This document shows positions 10,873 to 22,549 of a stretch of DNA of 64,000 bases, one piece after another. This stretch comes from Acholoe squamosa (Eukaryota > Annelida > Polychaeta > Phyllodocida > Polynoidae): contig OX439050.1 of NCBI GenBank assembly GCA_949317995.1, positions 21,034,061 through 21,098,060 of the forward strand, read 5' to 3'. The notes beneath the pieces were generated by a model. The model saw nothing but the letters and a program-made list of their open reading frames with translations, was not told where the DNA came from and did no database searches. The translations under genes were made by a program, and so were the position numbers. Position 1 is the stretch's first letter; each line of letters opens with the position of its first letter.

Positions 10873-13513
10873 CAGAAAAAATAGCCATATCGTACAACAC
10901 AAAGGGGTGACCATTATAGGGCCTACCACTGCATTTTCCACTTCCATAGACGAGCTGGCAAATACCCGTAGTTAGTTTACGCAGATTCTGTACGCCCCAT
11001 CAGCTGTGAAAATTGATTTATGCCCACCTGTACTCAGTATATCATTTGTAAACAACAGGGGTGTTTTTGCTGGAGTGACAATCATATAGAAAATTTCTCC
11101 AAACTTTCGAGTAATCTACTGATGAAGATTACCCATGCACTAGGCCTACCCCCACCCCAGCAAGAGGCTGTGTTGTAGAGTCTGGATTCTTTTAAAGTGA
11201 GGTTTACACAATGCTGGTTAATGGAAGGGAGTTTGCTAGCACATTCCAGGATAAGGATTGCCTGACTGTCTTTGAAAGGGAATCAGGCATTGCTCCCAGT
11301 CTTCTTTGTCAGCAATTTCCAGTATTGTATGGATATGTGCTTTCTCTTGTGCTACTGCTTTCCATGGGTACCACCCATAATATAAAATCATAGACTCCCC
11401 TCTAAACACCATGGGGGTACAAAGGTAAGGAGTATAATGTTTGAGAGGTATTGATGCCATTGTTTTATTTCATCAGCAGGTGTTCCCGGATATATGATAT
11501 TAACAATAGAGCATTGTCCTACAGTTTTAGAATCATTGACCCATATGAAAATTATGCCAACATAGTCTTAATGGACTATATATGGGTATTAGCGGAAGTA
11601 GTTCAACCAGCTCTTAAGATAACACAAACAGGCAATCCGACTGACACCCTTCACTGAAAATATAAGGCTTAAAAAGGTACTCTGTAGTGATCACTTTTTG
11701 CTGATCTAAATGGATGATCTATGCAAAGAGTACCCATTGATGCCCCCGCCTATCCCCCACCCACAAATTAGTCTGTGCGTCAATATATGTGATACTGTGT
11801 CATTGCGCATGTGTCAGTGTGTGTGTGATAATGTGTCATCACACTTGTGTCATCATGTGTCATTGTTGGTAAAGGTTTGTGCATGTTGACTCAACTTCAC
11901 AAATTTGGCTAGGATGTTCATGCATACGTCTTATCTTGTCATGGTCTGTGATCACCCATGCGTTGATTCCTAAGAGCACATGGGGTGATGGCTAGCGCAG
12001 CATGACAAAAGTTGACACAGATTTGCTGGGATGTTCCAAATGTGAGCTTTAGGCAACCCATAAAAACCGCGCTTCTGACGGCCATCACGTTATATTCACG
12101 TTTGAAACGTGGAAGTTAAAAAGCAAGTAAGGAAAATATTCTACCTGGATCAAGAAAAAAATCCTTTTATTTGTTTCATTGGAACATGTTAGGGAATGTT
12201 TTAGGCAATCTTAAGGATACATTTCTGATAACTCTGAGACAAATGCAATGGGAAATAAATGTGATTTGGGATGTTTAAACCCAAGAACGTGGGTCAAACG
12301 TGGCCCTCACATTTCAAACGTGGGGGTGTAGCAATCTTCACGTTTGAACGTGAATTTGACGTCCCAGACGTCAAATTTATTATGGGTCACCCCCTGAGAT
12401 GGACATCATGTTTTAGTACACATGACTACCTGTAGGGGCATGACCGAGTCATTGGCGCTTCAGTCGCGTACATCACAATCACCTTCATGGAAGCCTATAT
12501 TTTCAGTATTGAGTGACTGCACTTGGAGTCGTCACTGTAACTGTGCAGTGTCCAGCAAATTAGTTGAACAGATGCTTACAGTTTTTTAATTCTCTTTTAT
12601 TGTATCAATACCCAGGTATTCTATCGTCTTACAGTGCATTTGAACAAGTATGACCAATTCTCATTACAGTGTTTTCAACCACAAGTAATAGACCGCAGCT
12701 TCCTAGAAAAGATTATTGTGATGCCTAACATCTAGAGAGGCAGGTATACATATGTACTCATGTATTTCAAAACAACATCTATTTTAAAACACTATGCGAG
12801 CAAGTACCCCCATCAGTGCAGGTGATAGAATATGGAGGGATTACTACATCACAAAATGTAAACATATAATGTCAATCGTTGTCAGCCTTAAGATACAGAG
12901 CATGAGATCTATTACCAGGTTCATCCAGATACATGTGAAGGTAATAAACCTCATCCACACTAAAAAGTGTGTAGGTTGGTAATTCTGGTCCAACCTATCC
13001 TTTACAAAATTATGTAATAATGAAAGTAAAGAGAAAGGAAACCAACCTTAAGTTTATAATCATCAAATCAAATCAATCATTTATAAGAGTATTTAGAGAA
13101 GAGAAGACAGAGAGGGGACCAATTGTAAGAAGGGAGGCCATCAGAGTCAGGCATGAGTGTAATAATGAAAGTAAATGGTCGAGAAAATATTAATGATTAA
13201 GCTGCAATATTAGCTGAAATATGATGGGCTATAGAACTTTAACAACAGGGGACAAAATGCGGAAGTTCCTGGAATCAACCTTCTGAAACAAACCCATTTA
13301 TGGTCTCATCAGGCTGAAATCCATACAACAGTCCTATAATTTGGGACAAGGGAACTCAGACCCTTTTCAGATGGGGTCTGCCATTTATGTATCTTTAATA
13401 GTTTGGCCTACAGAGCCTTGGAAAGACAAGCTAAAAGTGCCGCAATTTCACAGCAATGCGCGGCTCTTCCGAGCTAGCTAATTTACATTACGGTATCAAA
13501 AGGACAGCCTAGC
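10873..13513. other. Long noncoding stretch
   Basis: No convincing gene. A TG-rich patch (about 11760-11870, repeated TGTGTCAT) is present. A cluster of CACGTTTGAA/TTCAAACGTG words (about 12090-12370) forms several short palindromes around ACGT. The rest is unremarkable AT-rich sequence. Confidence 0.5.
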
Positions 13514-13770
13514 AGGAAGTCATTTCTCAGACGCTAAGTTTTGGGCACCCCCAAATCGTATTGGCCTGGCCTGGATTGGAGTGGAATTCTTGATTGTACA
13601 GGGTCAATCACTACGACTGCTTTAGATATAGGGGGAAAGGGCATTCATTGGAATAGGCAATCGTAGATAATAGAGGCTAACTGACTACACCTGCCTACGA
13701 ATGGCCTGGGTCGTAGGGGGTGGGTAATTCGTAGTAGACAGTCTCAATTCATAGTGTTTGAGAAATACCT
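13514..13770 (-). mobile_element. 260-bp MITE family, copy A (inverted)
   Basis: The ends are AGGAAGTCATTTCTCAGAC and GTTTGAGAAATACCT, inverted with respect to each other, and flanked by AGC on both sides (GCT on the minus strand), a 3-bp target duplication. It lies head-to-head with copy B, 12 bp away. The interior contains the family words GATTGGAGTGG and CAATCACTACGA. Confidence 0.8.
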
Positions 13771-13782
13771 AGCAGAGCAGCT

Positions 13783-14031
13783 AGCCAATTCTCAAACACT
13801 ACGATCCGAGTCTCCCCACTATGTACTGAACACCCCATACCATCCAGTCCAATCGTAGTGGGGTGAGTCAGTGACTCAGAATTACCTACGATTGCCCATA
13901 CAGAGCCATGCCTATTCCCTCTATTTCTACACCAGTCATAGTGCTTGACCCTGTCTACCCAAGAATCCCCGTCCGATCCGGACCAGGTCGGTACAATTTG
14001 GGGGTGCTCTAAACTTGAGAAATGACTTCCA
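13783..14031 (+). mobile_element. 260-bp MITE family, copy B
   Basis: The left end is AGCCAATTCTCAAACACTACGA and the right end GAGAAATGACTTCC. The interior matches copies C, D and E (CAATCGTAGTG, TGCTTGACCCTGT). A 122-aa frame across it on the minus strand is not a gene. Confidence 0.8.
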
Positions 14032-14242
14032 AGTGCACCAATAACTTTTCGAATAAGGGTTCTGCGGTGTTCTATGGTAAATTGTAAAGGGGGAGCACTT
14101 ATATGTGTGAACAACAATCCAGCTGGTCAGAACCTCCCCCCTCCCATTTCCTGAACATGATCCCTAGTATATTGGGGGAGCACTTGAGATTTACGTGACA
14201 GGTCTATTGACTGCTTCATAGGTCGTCATTTTGACATCTGCT

Positions 14243-14498
14243 AGCCATTTCTCAAACGCTACGATCCTACCCCTCTCCCTCCGATTTCAACCACCCCTTA
14301 GATCCACTTCAATCGTAGTGATTGACCCTGGGTGATTATGTATTACCTATGATTGCCTATTCAGGTGCATGCCTCTTGCCTCTATATCTGCAGCAGTCAT
14401 AGTGATTGACCCTGTACAATCAAGAATTCCCTTCCGATCCATGCCAGGTCAGTACAATTTGGGGTGCCCAAAACTTAGCGTCTGAGAAATGACTTCCT
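14243..14498 (+). mobile_element. 260-bp MITE family, copy C
   Basis: AGCCATTTCTCAAACGCTACGA on the left, GCGTCTGAGAAATGACTTCCT on the right. The interior is collinear with copies B and D. No coding potential. Confidence 0.8.
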
Positions 14499-15360
14499 GG
14501 CACTGTCTGGAAAGTAGGCCTACTAGTATGTATAAGGCCAAAAAAAAATGTGTGTTTCCGGTGATGTGAGTCAAATATCTAGGGTTGGTAGGTCGGATAT
14601 TTTTTCTATTTTTTTTCAGATTTGTGTAGAAATGTATGGGTAGATATGTCATATTCATCCATTTTATGGTAAGACTATGAAAAAAACATAAGAGAAAAGT
14701 GAATAAAGCTAAGTTTAGACCGAAAACCCATAGAAATATCAATTAAAACCTTTGAAAATACGGGGGAAAGTAAGTAAAATTAATGAAAAAAATATGAAAA
14801 ATTTCTTAAAAATTGACCAAAATTCTCAAAATTTCAAAAAAGAAGTTATGGTCCGCCCTATTTTGCCAGGGTCGGTCGGGTAACTAAGGAGACAACTTTT
14901 TAGGCCTAACCAGTAAGTGTCAGCACTGACATCGTAATTTGGGGTGGTTTTGTAGTAAGAAGTAGAGTAACAGAGAAAGGAAATGAATTCATAGGGGCGG
15001 AGATCACGCAAAGTCACTTATCTAGTCCTATCTCTCTTAATTAATGCACAATTACCCAAATTACTGACAATTACTCTCTTAAATGACGTGTATTGCTCAT
15101 TAGTATCAACGACGCCCCCCTGAAAGATGGTGGGGTGATATGTCCTCTGCATAAATCCCGCCATGGTAATTAAGGGCTATTTTCCACCAACCGATAGGGT
15201 CCCTCTATCGGCCGACACCTGCACTGCACTACCACCTCGGCCAACAGGGCTGCCATAGGGTTCAATGGTGGGGCATGGTCTCTGTTGGCCGACCACAGCA
15301 TCTACTTTGGGTCTAGCGGCTGATACAGGGTTCATATCGGGTGGTGGAAAACCAGCCTTA
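14499..15360. other. AT-rich noncoding stretch
   Basis: Poly-A and poly-T rich between 14530 and 14860, with no reliable gene. Small frames here have no recognisable product. Confidence 0.4.
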
Positions 15361-15681
15361 GGGAGTGATCATTTTTTAACAACAGGGGGGGGCCGGTGGG
15401 TTTGAGGGGGGGGTCAGAATTTTTTCAACCCCTTGACCGGGGGGGGGTCAGAATCTTTTCAATACCTCTGATGGGGGGGGTCAAAATAATTTCACCTGTT
15501 TTCAGTGGAAAACCCCGCGCGTTACTAAAGGCTAAAAGGGGACGTTCGTGAGCGATTTTTGTCCCTTATGGGGGGGGTCGAAAAAATTTTACCCCCTCGA
15601 GAGGGGGGGGTCGAAATTTTTTTCGCGCCTCCGCGCGCAAACCCACCAGCCCCCCCCTGTTGTTAAAAAATGATCACTCCC
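15361..15681. mobile_element. MITE with G-rich terminal inverted repeats and TTA duplication
   Basis: It begins GGGAGTGATCATTTTTTAAC and ends with the reverse complement of that sequence. TTA flanks both ends (15358-15360 and 15682-15684). The interior is made of poly-G tracts separated by TTTTTC-type words, themselves arranged in inverted fashion, so most of the 321 bp could fold into one hairpin. Confidence 0.85.
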
Positions 15682-15709
15682 TTAGGTATGGGGCTTACAC
15701 ACATCTGCT

Positions 15710-16090
15710 AGCCATTTCTCAAACTCTACGATCCTACCCCTCTCCTTCTGATTTCAACCACCCCTACGATCTAGTCCAATCGTAGTGATTGACCCTGGGT
15801 GATCATGTATTACTTATGATTGCCTATTCAGGTACATGCATTTTCCCTCTATATATCTGTACCACTCATAGTGATTGACCCTGTGTACCTAAGAATTCCC
15901 TTACGATCATGGCAAGGTCGGTGATCATGTATTACTTATGATTGCCTATTCAGGTACATGCATTTTCCCTCTATATATCTGTACCACTCATAGTGATTGA
16001 CCCTGTGTACCTAAGAATTCCCTTACGATCATGGCAAGGTCGGTACGATTTCAGGGGGCTGTAATCTCTGGGTTTGAGAAATGACTTCCT
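15710..16090 (+). mobile_element. 260-bp MITE family, copy D, with internal duplication
   Basis: The left end is AGCCATTTCTCAAACTCTACGA and the right end GGTTTGAGAAATGACTTCCT. It is longer than its relatives because a 122-bp segment is tandemly repeated almost perfectly (15799-15920 and 15921-16042). Confidence 0.8.
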
Positions 16091-16350
16091 GGTGCAGTAC
16101 TCATGTACCTCATGCTGACCCTATGGGGCCATCGACAAATGATGCACCTCTGCAGGATAGCCTAATGTTGTTCTAGCTAGCAGTACGACTAATAGGGAGG
16201 TTAAGAAACCACTACGTATGTCACCGTTTACCCATTTACCACAGACGTTCTAATGCTATATATGTAATCACCTACGTATGCTGCATGCCCGGGCTGCATG
16301 TCTGTGTAAGATTGCAAGCTTACGTACCTAATGGTTGCTAAACCTCCCTG

Positions 16351-16685
16351 CAGGGGCGTAGGAAAAGGGGGAAAGGGGGGCCTGGGAGCCCAAACCTCAA
16401 ATGAGGTGGGGCCTGAGTATGTCTGCCCCTCCCCCAAATTTGCCAAGAATTCATAATAAATTGGGTAAGAAGTTAAAATTTTCATCTGAAATTAGCTTAA
16501 TGTGGTAATGGGATAGGGAAAATGGGGGCCAGATTTAAGTTTCACCAAAAATTATCTTTGGATACAAATTCATTATAGGTATGTATAGGCGCCATCACAC
16601 TTGGGCTGGCAATTCAAGGTGGTCGTGTTGGGTCCCCAGCTATCCCCCCCCCCCACCCAATGAAGATTTGCTTCCTACGCCTCTG
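16351..16685. mobile_element. MITE with CAGGGGCGTAGGAA ends
   Basis: CAGGGGCGTAGGAA on the left and TTCCTACGCCTCTG on the right are inverted with one mismatch. G-rich and C-rich tracts lie just inside the two ends. No coding potential. Confidence 0.75.
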
Positions 16686-16801
16686 TCCCTAGTGCATTCT
16701 CGTCAGAAATCTATTGATGCTGCCACAACTTCAGACTTTACCCGAGCCATATCCCTTCTGAATACGTTTGGTCCATGTCATGCAGCCCCTGCCTACATGA
16801 A

Positions 16802-16862
16802 GCCCCGTAGGCTCAGTCTGTAGAGCATCAGGCTTTTAATTTGAGGGCCGAGTGTCCATGTT
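16802..16862 (+). repeat. tRNA-Lys-derived SINE head
   Basis: Starts GCCCCGTAGGCTCAGT and continues TAGAGCATCAGG, CTTTTAA and TTTGAGGG, which is the layout of a tRNA-Lys (D arm, then anticodon loop CTTTTAA with anticodon TTT). The T arm and 3' acceptor strand are not maintained, so this is the pol III head of a SINE or a tRNA pseudogene, not a working tRNA. Confidence 0.65.
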
Positions 16863-17265
16863 GTATCATGATACAAGTTCTCCCCTAGGGTCAATATGCT
16901 GTGACTGCAGCTCCCAATGAGTAGACATGCCAGAGCCATAGACATAACCAAATACGATTTACAATTATCACACTCCTCCCTCCTAATCAAGGAACATGTA
17001 CAACATAGCACAACTTGTGATTATACTTTTTAGAGCAGTTGTACATGTATATCAGTAATGAACAAGAGTATCATGTTTTCTTTCTTGGTTTCATAGGAAC
17101 ATAAAATGTCAAGCAAAATGCATTCAAGGCATTTATATCAGAACCAGTCATATGGTTCTTAAATTTTAGAGCAAAACAAACTCGTAGTTTTTTATGCAGT
17201 GGTTTGCTATTAAGCTATTAATGTATTGATAACCTAGGACGTGCGTTTATCGCACTTATTCATCC
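16863..17265. other. Unassigned sequence after the SINE head
   Basis: May include the SINE body (from about 16863 to 16980), but its 3' end is not recognisable. No gene seen. Confidence 0.35.
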
Positions 17266-17269
17266 ATTA

Positions 17270-17850
17270 TGTATGAATTTCTTACCTTATAACCCTGTAT
17301 TTGATGTAGGAGAAGACATTTTGTAAGTGCATTCGTTCTGCACCGTTTGCCAAGCCGTCGTGGCCATGTTGTCACTCTGCCCAACATACCTCCACTTTTA
17401 CACACATTTTTCAGGTAGAATCCAATGATGTCAAGTCCTGTACTTCTAACACAAACAAATATACGATCCCATCTTGCTGTTCGCATATATTTTAGCTCCA
17501 TTTTCTTATAAATAAATAAGAATCCAATGATTTTACATAGCGATCCAACGCACACAGCCATTCCATCTTGTTTAGCGAAGCGGGTAGGTGCCCGGATGTA
17601 ACCTGATATACTTTGCGGCTGAAGAATTAGGTCAAATCCGCGTCGAACAAGGAATGGCCAGACGGGGCGGGTGCAGACACGTATCGCTATGGAAAATCAA
17701 TGGATTCTTATTTATTTCAAACAAAATGGAGAAATTAGGCATGGCATGTTCATCTAGGACATCTACGGAAGTTTCCCTGTTAATAACTCCACCTGGCACC
17801 ATTGGATTCTATACTAACGAGGTGTGTAAACATCAGGTATGTCGGACAAC
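17270..17850. repeat. Fold-back repeat family, locus 1
   Basis: Two arms of the same dispersed unit face away from each other. The minus-strand arm is about 17575-17270 and the plus-strand arm about 17640-17850, around a centre near 17605. Each arm carries AATCAATGGATTCTTATTTAT or a close variant, then AAAATGGAG, and later ATTGGATTCTA followed by GTGTGTAAA and a GGTATGT word. Each arm can be read as an open frame with the peptide (K)I(N/I)GFLFI..KME, which recurs at the second locus (32.3-33.1 kb). I do not recognise a protein family. Confidence 0.65.
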
Positions 17851-17891
17851 TTTTTCAAATCCTTCGTATACCTTGGCTTCTAATACCGTTC

Positions 17892-17960
17892 GGGTTGGTG
17901 TAGTGGATAGCGAGTCTGTCTATTGCCACAGCGGCTGGGGATCGATTCCCCATAGAGCCC
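17892..17960 (+). repeat. tRNA-like sequence (pseudo-tRNA or SINE head)
   Basis: A box A-like word TGGTGTAGTGGATAG and a box B-like word GGATCGATTCC are about 40 nt apart. The T arm pairs well (TGGGG with CCCCA). The acceptor stem pairs for five bases (GGGTT with AGCCC) and the anticodon stem for only four, so a functional tRNA is unlikely. Confidence 0.5.
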
Positions 17961-18440
17961 TGAATGGTTTTAACTGGAAATGTATGGAGAGGTTGACGTT
18001 GTATACTTCTCTCATTTATTAACATGTCCAGATTCGAACCAAAGATGTCTTAAAAAATAAATGAAGTCTCAGAGTGCGGTTAAACCCCGATAACGGAACG
18101 AGGTTATGACTAAAAAAGCACGCTGATGGCCCTGAATCTTGAGATTAACATAGGGAATCTACTTACTATTGTAGATTAGTCCTGTTAGTCATTTTTAGAC
18201 ACAGTCTCTGAACAGGTGTGTAACAATACACACCTGACAGCTCGAGTGACCTTGACTGGGGTGATATCCTCCCCTGTCACAGAGCGTGTCTGACAAAACA
18301 GTTAGTAGGAAAGCCACCAATCAGGTCAAGATCACTGAGATGTTCAGAACTCAGAACCACTTTCACAATACTTTTGTGGATAAGTTGACCAATGATAAAG
18401 GGGAGAACAATTATTATGACCCCTTCTCCAGTATTAATAT

Positions 18441-18658
18441 TTGAAAAGGGTTGCTCTAACCAGAACTTTTCTACTTCACAGGGCATTGAAACACTCTTCC
18501 CCCCCAGCAGCAAAAAAGATGGCAGTTCTCAGTGCCCACACCAAGCTGAGGGCAAATTGGTATCGCTGGGCCATAGCCAAGGACCACATTGAACCTTGGG
18601 CTGCTGGTCTGGTGGACCACCCACGGAGCTGAAATACCCTGAACTGGTCAACCATATC
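18441..18658 (+). pseudogene. Possible 5' part of the Penelope-associated ORF, interrupted
   Basis: An open stretch (with NWYRWAIAKDHIEPWA) ends at a stop near 18632, just before a 222-bp transposon insertion at 18659. The frame resumes as coding-like sequence after the insertion. It may be the beginning of the same ORF1. A T-rich tract ending CACAG lies just upstream at about 18480. I do not recognise a domain. Confidence 0.3.
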
Positions 18659-18880
18659 CCCAGCAAATTGTCGTGAGTCCTCGTCAACCTGTGTGAAGTG
18701 GCTCACACATGTCGCTAGATGGAACACGACGTCGTTATAGCACAAGATCACCAGGAATAGTGATTGCTATGCCACGTGAGTCTAACACACAGTGGCGAAA
18801 GATGACGGAATGGGTTATCACTCAAAAAGGAGTCACCATTGATGACCAATCATGGCGACAGATGACGACAATTTGCTGGG
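18659..18880 (-). mobile_element. CCCAGCAAATTGTCGT element, short deletion derivative
   Basis: Both ends carry CCCAGCAAATTGTCGT in inverted orientation, and TC flanks both sides (2-bp target duplication). The first 65 bp match the right end of the long copies at 24870 and 45381 and the last 110 bp match their left end, so this is an internally deleted copy in the opposite orientation. An ORF that starts at 18709 takes its first 57 codons from this transposon. Confidence 0.85.
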
Positions 18881-19646
18881 TCAAGAAAATCAGGGAAAAG
18901 GCAGGTAGAGACATTATGGTCATTACCAGAGACTTTCTGGTCAAAACTTTAGCTATAGAAGAATCACAGCATGATGCTTCCTACAAAAGCACTATGGATG
19001 TATCTCTAGGTGAACTTACTCAAAATGAACTTGATGCAAACATGGTCACTCTGAGGGGTTATGTAAAGAGGGCATCTAAAAATGACACCAAAGATGAGAG
19101 AGCTAATCTCATCTACATGCTGGAACATCGTGAGAACTGGAAGGTGGGTGAAGCAGAGTTTAAAGACCCTGCCCTAGCCACCCGACACCGTATCAAGAAG
19201 ACCCAACCAGCAGCATCTGCTGGTGCCCCTCCAACACCCCTCTCTGTGGTTAACTCTAACACTCAGTCCAAACAGGTTTTTCATCAGGGCCCACAACCCT
19301 TAAACCAGCCGGGACCACAGCAGAAAATGCCACAGCAACCACAGCAGCAGAGGTCAACACAGCCAGCAGACCCCCAGGTACAGCAACCACAGCCGCAGTG
19401 GGGCCCATGACCCCGGCCCCCAGGGGCAAGGGGAGGGGCAAGAAAAGCAAGGGCTTCAGGTATGCCCCATACTACCAGGGCTACCCACCCCCACCCCCTC
19501 AGGGATTGGGCACAGCCCAATATGGTCAGCCACCACAGGGCATTTATCAGCAGGACCCCAGCAACATGTTACTCAACATGCTACGAACATTGATTACATT
19601 TCTGGTAACACTGATGAATGTTATCCCATTACCAATTCCTATCTGA
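18881..19646 (+). pseudogene. ORF1 of the Penelope-like element (degraded)
   Basis: The coding-like part begins directly after the inserted transposon: a charged helical region of about 115 residues, then a Gln/Pro-rich stretch. At about 19400 the meaningful frame appears to switch to one encoding a Gly/Lys-rich and Tyr/Pro-rich tail (RGKGRGKKSKG, then PPPPPQG), ending at a TGA at 19644. No enzymatic motif is visible. A basic, low-complexity protein upstream of the RT would suit an RNA-binding role, but that is inference. The 233-aa frame that appears to start at 18709 is a chimera with the inserted transposon. Confidence 0.45.
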
Positions 19647-19649
19647 ATA

Positions 19650-22274
19650 TTGAATAAGGCACAAAAGAAAGCCACACATTCAGTCAAATTGGCACAAAAG
19701 AAAGCCAAGTATGTTCTGGTAATAAAGATCCTGAAATGTACTCCAGTTGTTTCCTTTCTAGATCTAAGAAACATAAGAAGAAACATAACATTATTGATCC
19801 AGATCATAAAAGAAAGAACAAAAAAGGAAAAAGTAGAAAGGGTAGTATCCAAAACACTGTGGAGGAGGCTAAAAAAAACAGGTCCCCAGTACAGGGGCAA
19901 CCTCAGTAGTCAACCTCTCCTCCAGACCCCTTAACAGTTCTGAACAAAGCCTCTTCAAAAAGGGCCTCAACTTTTGCCCCACACATAGTAGGGTAAATGA
20001 AGGTTACCTTAGGCAAGAAATTGATAGGTTCCATGTCTCAGAACTAGACAGTTCTTTGACAAAGATGACAACCTGGTTATCCCTCAGGGGGGGGGGGCCC
20101 AGCCTCCCCATGGGGATAGTACACCCAACATAGGAACCTTCCTTCCCTTTGAAGACAAGGCCCTCATGAAAGATCTCAAAAATTCCAGCAGTTGGGAACC
20201 CTCCAGGGGCTCTCAAAATCTGGAAACTTTTATAGCGGTCAATGAAATCCATCTTAGCTCTCAGAATAACAAACAGAAAAGGATCATACAGAACCTAAGT
20301 AAGGATGAGAGGGAGGCTTTGAAAATACTCTCCCGTGACAGGGAGATTATTATTAAATCAGCTGACAAAGGTGGAGCCACTCAGTCCTACATCATTGAAG
20401 CTAATAAACAGCTCAATGATAGCAAAGTCTAGACCCCCCTTGAGAATGACCCCACAAAAGAATCCTACAAGGAGGTAGAAGATAAAATAAATTACATGGC
20501 AGAAAATAAGGAAATAAGCAATAAAATGGCGGGTAGTCTAAGGATCAAAAAACCTACAGCCCTTAGCATGTATTTCCTACCCAAAATCCACAAGGGAATC
20601 ATACCACCCCCAGGCAGACCTGTGGTGTCAGCCAATGGTTGTGCCACCGAGAATATATCGGCCTTTGTGGATAACTTTCTCAAACCCCTAGTTCCTAAAA
20701 TCAAATCATATGTGAAGGACAGTAACGACTTCATCAAAAAGATAGAGGAACAGGGACAACTTGCACCTGGAGCCATCATAGCTACAATGGATGTTACAGC
20801 TCTGTACCCCAACATCCCTAATGATGAGGGCCTCAGATGCATTCTAAAAAAACTATCAGACACCAGGGGACCTAATGTGAGGCCCCACAACCAAAGTCTG
20901 GTAGATCTAGTGGAATTGGTTCTGAAAAGGAACAACATAGAATTCAATGGGAAACACTATTTACAGAACAGCGGCACAGCAATGGGCACTAGGTTGGCCC
21001 CTTCATATGCAAACCTTTTCATGGAATCCCTAGAGGAAGACCTCCTTGAAAAAAGTGTTTTGAAACCCTCCCTCTGGCTTAGATATATAGACGATGTCTT
21101 TTTTATCTGGGACCATGGGGAGGAAGAACTCAAAAGATGTCACAAATGGCTCAATGAACAACACCATAGCATCTCATTCACTCTGGAACAATCCAAGGAA
21201 GAGATCAACTTCCTAGATACCAAGGTGAAGGTAGATAGTAATAGGAGGCTATACACCTCACTATATATAAAACCCTCAGATGTGAAAACAATATCCGAAC
21301 TACTCATCAGCTAACCAACCATCTACCAAGAGGAGCTTACCTTACTCACAGTTTCTTTGTCTCAGGAGAATATCTAATAGAGACGAGGACTACGAGAGTG
21401 AGGTCAGTAAGATGAAAGACTTCTTGGAGAAGGGCTATCAGATGAAACTCCTTAAGGACTGTAAAGCTAAAGTAGAGTGGGTGAGTAATAGATGTTTAAC
21501 GCCATTTCGACACCTAAGGTCATATTCATGGCCAGAACGACATTACACTATTTAGATGAGAAGGTGAGAGAAGAACTTCTCAGAGCAAAAAAGAAGACCA
21601 AGGAAGGGGAGGATAAACTCTTCCTCATCACTAACTACCAACCCTCCGGTAATCCAGTGGCAGACATAATCGATAAGAAAAAGGAAATTCTAGGCATGTA
21701 AAAGACTACCAAGAAATTATACAATACGAAAATAGTGAGGGTTTACTAAAGACCGAAGAATCTCAAGGACTATTTGGTCAGGTCCAAACTACGATATAAT
21801 ATGCCAGGGGTGAATGCCCCAAAGCAAACTACCAAGGACAGGAACCAATGCAGAAAGAAAAATTGAAAATACTGCAAAATCTTGGATAAGATCAAATCAA
21901 GGAAAAGTGGTGAAATGTTTACCACCAAAACCAATGTGACTTGCGAGAGCTCTAACATCATATATGGCATTGAGTGTAAAAAATTCAACAAACAATATGT
22001 GGGACAAACCCTGAGAATGATGAGAGAGAGAATAGGAGAACACCTGAGCCACACCAGGAAGAAGAGATGGAAAAATGAAGTCCCCATCCACTTTAATGGG
22101 GATGGTCACAAAGGCGAGACTGATGTCAAAGTCTATGTGTTAGACTTCATTTGCTGCCATCCCAGGAGTGAAAGAGCCAGGAGCCTAAGTAACACTGTAG
22201 AACACAGTTGGATACACAGACTCAAGACCCCGACACCGTGGGGTATGAGTATGATGGATAGTAAATATGGTTGA
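19650..22274 (+). pseudogene. Penelope-like retroelement RT with GIY-YIG endonuclease, frameshifted
   Basis: The element copies RNA at nicked chromosomal DNA. A Lys-rich segment (19760-19900) is followed by the Penelope N-terminal region (KGLNFCPT near 19965, ADKGGAT near 20362). The RT core runs in one frame at 20496-21314, with YFLPKIHK, TALYPNIP, the GTAMGTRLAPSYANLFM region and catalytic YIDD near 21090. After stops, thumb and linker similarity resumes in other frames (21492-21870, including a Cys-rich stretch). The 21882-22274 frame encodes the endonuclease with IIYGIECKK followed by YVGQTLRMMRERIGEH, a GIY-YIG module. Several stops and frame changes make it non-functional. It resembles the Penelope/Neptune/Poseidon group that carries an endonuclease. 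No terminal repeats were recognised. Confidence 0.88.
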
Positions 22275-22342
22275 CCTCACCTTAATGCCTCGTCAACATT
22301 TTTTTTTCAAAGCCCCTCTTTAGGGGTACGACAGAAATTTAC

Positions 22343-22549
22343 AAACACTAGTGTAGAGGACGGTGGATCTCTGGCATGACATTCCAGCATGCTAACCATT
22401 ACACCACGATCCCTTGCCTGATATTTCCACCTTCCAACTACACCTGGATCGGTATGATACACACTAGGGGAGCAGTGATTACCAGGTAACTGGCCCCTGA
22501 GGGTCAATCTACCAGGTACGGGGATTTCTGGTCCCCTACACTAGTGTTT
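22343..22549. mobile_element. MITE with AAACACTAGTGTAG ends
   Basis: The left 19 bp AAACACTAGTGTAGAGGAC and the right 19 bp GTCCCCTACACTAGTGTTT are inverted with one mismatch. Inside, on the minus strand, TGGTGTAATGGTTAGCATGC looks like the D arm of a tRNA (box A), but no box B follows. The 66-aa frame across it is not a gene. Confidence 0.8.

Noticed and set aside
10614..10947. Overlapping small frames on both strands
   Set aside because: GA-rich simple repeat gives Ser/Leu or Arg/Glu-rich peptides.
13749..14117. 122-codon minus-strand frame
   Set aside because: Lies across MITE copy B.
20492..20947. 151-codon minus-strand frame
   Set aside because: Antisense shadow of the Penelope reverse transcriptase.
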